A DNA stretch of 64,000 nt from positions 81,980 to 145,979 of the forward strand of contig NZ_JAJNCT010000020.1 of NCBI RefSeq assembly GCF_021026195.1, written 5' to 3'. Of this stretch, positions 61,595 to 64,000 are shown piece after piece. Made by a program: the position numbers and the translations under genes. Position 1 is the first letter of the stretch, and every line of letters begins with the position of its first letter. Below the pieces are notes generated by a model that was given only the letters and a program-made list of their open reading frames with translations, did no database searches and had not been told where the DNA came from. The DNA is from Comamonas koreensis (GTDB taxonomy: Bacteria; Pseudomonadota; Gammaproteobacteria; Burkholderiales; Burkholderiaceae_C).

Positions 61595-64000
61595 CGTGGT
61601 CACCACGCCGCTGCCATCGCTGCCACCAGAGCCGGCGCCCAGCAAACCGCCAAGCAGGCCACCTTCACCGGTCAGGCCGCCCAGGAGGCCGCCATTGCCG
61701 CCGACGACGCCGCCGAGAAGGCCGCCTTCGCCCGTCAGGCCACCCAGCAGACCACCTTCTCCGGTCAAACCGCCGAGCAGACCGCCTTCACCGGTCAGGC
61801 CACCCAACAGGCCGCCATTGCCGCCCGTCAGCCCGCCCAGCACGCCGCCGACCACGGTGCCAATCAGGCCGCCACCCAGGCCGCCGCCAGCACCACCGTC
61901 ACCGATGCTGCTCAGGCCGGCAATCAGCTCGTTCAGGGTACCGATCACAGGCTGTAGACCTTGGCCTTCGACCTGGGTCAGGCCGCTGACCAACTCGGTC
62001 AGCACGCCCAGCGGGCCGCCTTCGACCGAGGTCAGGCCTTCCAGCACGGAGGTGACCGTGGCGAGGGTGCCGGTACCAGGGTTGAGCAGGCTATCGAGCA
62101 ACTGGCCTACAGGTTCAGCAACGGTGCCGCCCAGCAGGTTGTCGACGACATCCTGGGCTGTGGTGATCAAGCCACCGTCGGTGGCACCGCCACCCGGCAC
62201 CAAACCGCCCAGCACGCCGCCGACGATGGTTCCGATCAGACCACCGCCCAGGCCGCCGCCCAAACCTCCTTCACCAAGGCTGCCCAGTCCGGCAATCAGC
62301 TCGTTCAGGGTGCCGATCACAGGCTGCAGGGCTTGGCCTTCGACCTGGGTCAGGCCGCTGACCAATTCGGTCAGCACGCCCAGCGGGCCGCCTTCGACCG
62401 AGGTCAGGCCTTCCAGCACGGAGGTGACCGTAGCGAGGGTGCCGCTGCCCGGGTTGAGCAGGCTGTCGAGCAACTGGCCCACCGGCTCAGCCACCGTGCC
62501 GCCCAGCAGGCCATCGACGACATCCTGCACTGTGGTGACGATGCCGCCATCGGTGGCGCCGCCACCAGGCACCAGGCCGCCCAGCACACCGCCGACGATG
62601 GTGCCGATGATGCCGCCGCCCAGGCCGCCTTCACCCACATTGCCCAAGCCGGCAATCAGCTCGTTCAAGGTGCCGATGACGGGCTGTAGCGCCTGGCCTT
62701 CGACCTGGGTCAGGCCATTGACCAGCTCGGTCAATACGCCCAGAGGGCCGCCGTTCACCGAGGTCAGGCCTTCGAGCACCGAGGTCACGGTCGAGAGGGT
62801 GCCCGTGCCGGGGTTGAGCAGGCTGTCGAGCAGCTGGCCCACAGGCTCGGCCACCGTGCCGCCCAGCAAACCGTCCAGCACGTCTTGGACGCTGGTGACC
62901 ACGCCACCGTCGGTGGCGCCACCGCCGGGTACCAGGCCGCCCAGAATGCCCTCAACGATGGAGCCGATGATGCCCCCGCCCAGCCCACCTTCACCCACAT
63001 TGCCCAAGCCTGCAATCAGCTCGTTCAAGGTACCAATCAGCGGTTGCAGTGCCTGGCCGTCCACTTGGGTGAGGCCATTGACCAACTCGGTCAGCACACC
63101 CAGCGGGCCGCCTTCCACACTGGTCAGGCCTTCGAGCAGACCAGTTACCGTTGCCAGGGTGCCATCGGTGGGGTGCAGCAGGCTGTCGATCAGCTGACCC
63201 ACGGGTTCGGCCACCGTGCCACCCAGCAAACCGTCCACCACATCCTGCACTGTGGTCACGATGCCAGGGCCCTCGGTACCGCCAGGAGGCGTGCCGGACC
63301 CTCCGCCCAGCAAGCCGCCGAGCAGACCACCGACACCTGCGAGCAACTCGCCCAGCGGGCTGTTCTCACCCAGCAGGCCGCCCAGCACCTGGTTCACCAG
63401 ACCGGGGATGCCTTCGGTGGAGGTGGGATCGCCTAGACCGGCGATCAGCTGGTTGAGCGTGGCCACCAGCGGCTCCAGCCCTTGGTCCTGGATATTGACC
63501 AGGCCATCGACCAGCTCAGTCAGCACACCCAGAGGGCCGCCGTTGGTGTTGGTCAACTGCTCCAGCACGCTGGTCACCACCGCCAGTGTTCCCGTCGATG
63601 GGTTAATCAGCGAGTTCACCAGATCCGTCACCGGTGCGACCAAGGTGCCGCCACCCAGCGCGCCCAGTACGTCCTCCACCGAGGTGATCAGACCATGGCC
63701 ATCCGTGGGATCGGTGGGGTTGGTCGGATCCGTAGGATTGGTCGGGTTGGTCGGATTGGTGGGATCCGTGGGGTTGGTGGGATTGGTCGGGTTCGTGGGG
63801 TCCGTTGGATTAGTCGGATTGGTAGGGTTGGTCGGGTCCGTGGGGTTGGTCGGATTGGTGGGGTTCGTAGGGTTGGTTGGATTGGTTGGATCCGTAGGAT
63901 TGGTCGGGTTCGTCGGATTCGTTGGATCCGTAGGGTTGGTTGGGTTGGTCGGATTCGTAGGATTCGTCGGATTGGTAGGGTCCGTCGGATTCGTTGGGTT
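59720..64000 (-). CDS. Giant modular Gly/Leu/Val-rich surface protein (5' end outside window)
   Basis: The frame is open from the window edge to the stop at 59720: 1426 codons, and the N-terminus is still missing. Reading order: ~107 residues of (Asn/Asp)-Pro-Thr repeats; a first divergent module; four modules of ~120-190 residues (VQDVVDGLLGGTVAEPVGQLLDSLL...); three modules starting AQNLVGDLVGGT; spacers of repeated LTGEGGLLGG units; and a C-terminal region ending VLPQDLLHHQLA. No Cys-rich or RTX repeats are seen. It may be the cargo of the neighbouring type I exporter and an adhesin or matrix protein; that is inferred from size, repeats and context. Confidence 0.85.
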   Translation of the reverse strand, partial: NPTNPTDPTNPTNPTNPTNPTNPTDPTNPTNPTNPTDPTNPTNPTNPTNPTNPTDPTNPTNPTNPTDPTNPTNPTNPTDPTNPTNPTNPTDPTNPTDPTDGHGLITSVEDVLGALGGGTLVAPVTDLVNSLINPSTGTLAVVTSVLEQLTNTNGGPLGVLTELVDGLVNIQDQGLEPLVATLNQLIAGLGDPTSTEGIPGLVNQVLGGLLGENSPLGELLAGVGGLLGGLLGGGSGTPPGGTEGPGIVTTVQDVVDGLLGGTVAEPVGQLIDSLLHPTDGTLATVTGLLEGLTSVEGGPLGVLTELVNGLTQVDGQALQPLIGTLNELIAGLGNVGEGGLGGGIIGSIVEGILGGLVPGGGATDGGVVTSVQDVLDGLLGGTVAEPVGQLLDSLLNPGTGTLSTVTSVLEGLTSVNGGPLGVLTELVNGLTQVEGQALQPVIGTLNELIAGLGNVGEGGLGGGIIGTIVGGVLGGLVPGGGATDGGIVTTVQDVVDGLLGGTVAEPVGQLLDSLLNPGSGTLATVTSVLEGLTSVEGGPLGVLTELVSGLTQVEGQALQPVIGTLNELIAGLGSLGEGGLGGGLGGGLIGTIVGGVLGGLVPGGGATDGGLITTAQDVVDNLLGGTVAEPVGQLLDSLLNPGTGTLATVTSVLEGLTSVEGGPLGVLTELVSGLTQVEGQGLQPVIGTLNELIAGLSSIGDGGAGGGLGGGLIGTVVGGVLGGLTGGNGGLLGGLTGEGGLLGGLTGEGGLLGGLTGEGGLLGGVVGGNGGLLGGLTGEGGLLGGLLGAGSGGSDGSGVVTTAQNLVGDLVGGTAAAPVNAVVDTLLNPQSGVLAPVTSVVESLTHTGSGPLGTVTSAVNGLTQVPGQALEPVVSAVHDVVAGLSGGLTGDGGLLGGLTGEGGLLGGLTGDGGLLGGVVGGNGGLLGGLTGEGGLLGGLTGEGGLLGGVVGGNGGLLGGLTGEGGLLGGLTGDGGLLGGVVGGNGGLLGGLTGEGGLLGGLTGDGGLLGGVVGGNDGLLGGLTGEGGLLGGLTGDGGLLGGLLGNGSGGADGSGVVTSAQNLVGDLVGGTVAAPVNAVVDTLLDPQNGVLAPVTSLVEGLTHTGSGPLGVVTSAVNGLTQVPGQALEPVVSAVHDVVAGLSGGTSGGAVGGLLGGLTGEGGLLGGVLGGNGGLLGGLDGGNGGLLGGLTGDGGLLGGLLGSGTGGADGSGVVTTAQNVVGDLVGGTVAAPVNAVVDTLLDPQSGVLAPVTSVVENLTSTSSGPLGVVTTAVNGLTQETGQALEPVISTVHDVVAGLGGATSGGTAGLGGVVSGLLGDQGVLGSVLGSTGSTGGLLSGLTGNGGLVGGLLGGNTGLLSGITGEHGVVGGLLGGSGVLGGLLGGTATPHLAASNDSSALQPVATAISSVASGDAHNVLPQDLLHHQLA
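60878..61249 (-). repeat. 93-base tandem super-repeat in the giant gene
   Basis: Four consecutive 31-codon units, each built from VVGGNGGLLGG, LTGEGGLLGG and LTGDGGLLGG (or close variants). Nearly identical at the DNA level, so copy number can change by slippage or recombination. Shorter 30-33-base versions of the same unit occur at 61655-61830 and 60400-60540. Confidence 0.85.
62159..63250 (-). repeat. Three ~360-base tandem modules (B-type) in the giant gene
   Basis: Modules begin at 63250, 62890 and 62530, with lengths of 360, 360 and 372 bases. They are strongly alike (GGTVAEPVGQLLDSLLNP, PLGVLTELVNGLTQVEGQALQP, IGTLNELIAGLG). A fourth, longer copy begins at 62158 and runs into the glycine-rich spacer ending at 61595. 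Confidence 0.88.
63680..64000 (-). repeat. 9-base repeat tract encoding (Asn/Asp)-Pro-Thr
   Basis: Read on the - strand, the tract encodes NPTNPTDPTNPT... with Asn or Asp at the first place of every triplet, for about 107 codons to the window edge, ending PTDPTDGHGLITS. It continues outside the window. It is likely an extended, threonine-rich stalk. Confidence 0.9.

Noticed and set aside
59694..63197. Very long open frame (1167 codons) on the + strand opposite the giant gene, proline/serine-rich
   Set aside because: It mirrors the glycine/leucine repeats of the - strand gene in a GC-rich repeat. It has no ribosome site, no start context and no recognisable domain, so it is a shadow frame.
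63700..64000. Regular 9-base repeats that look at first like a CRISPR or satellite array
   Set aside because: Units are only 9 bases, without unique spacers, and they keep the reading frame of the giant protein, so they are coding repeats.

Overview
The window is GC-rich, densely packed DNA that looks like a betaproteobacterial chromosome, most plausibly of the Comamonadaceae (Comamonas-like). This rests on gene content and codon use: TRAP sugar-acid transport, an aryl-polyene cluster, a Tad pilus locus and a lone EF-G gene. No rRNA, tRNA, CRISPR array, insertion sequence or phage gene was found.

Layout. (1) 1-3087: the end of a thiolase gene, about 420 bases with nothing recognisable, a GntR/FCD regulator, and a divergent pair encoding an extradiol-dioxygenase-like protein and a carboxymuconolactone-decarboxylase-like protein. 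This suggests aromatic or side-chain catabolism. (2) 3281-12663: a sugar-acid locus on the + strand. It has a FadR-type regulator, a gluconate-5-dehydrogenase-like SDR, a mannonate-dehydratase-like enolase, a complete TRAP transporter with a second binding protein, a zinc dehydrogenase of the idonate/gulonate type and a galactonate-dehydratase-like enolase. It ends in a strong terminator at 12728-12767. (3) 13205-31589: an aryl-polyene (APE, xanthomonadin-like pigment) cluster of about 21 tightly coupled genes. It contains two KSs plus a chain-length partner, KR, DH, two ACPs, a ligase-DH fusion, acyltransferases, a glycosyltransferase, thioesterase, LolA-like and MMPL transport proteins and a PPTase. 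An aromatic amino acid lyase and a halogenase-like flavoprotein are inserted in it. (4) 31599-39214: mostly unlinked genes: an SDR with a divergent LysR regulator, an outer-membrane protein, EF-G, an ArsR-like regulator, queC and a GT4 glycosyltransferase. (5) 39241-64000: a run of genes all on the - strand. Read in transcription order from 64000 down, it holds a giant repeat protein whose 5' end lies outside the window, a Pal-like lipoprotein, an unknown gene split by one in-frame amber codon, a type I secretion system (ABC, membrane fusion protein, TolC), a terminator, then a Tad pilus operon (flp, tadV, cpaB, cpaC, tadA-D, a DUF3613-like gene, tadE/F/G) and a sigma-54 activator.

How the parts work together. 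The sugar-acid enzymes probably convert an imported hexonate to 2-keto-3-deoxy acids, but no kinase or aldolase is present here. The APE genes should build an aryl polyene from an aromatic starter, attach it to a lipid and export it to the outer membrane. The - strand block looks like one surface-attachment locus: a Tad pilus next to a type I exporter and a very large, low-complexity Gly/Leu/Val-rich protein with an (Asn/Asp)-Pro-Thr stalk. This block is the best candidate for an undescribed system.
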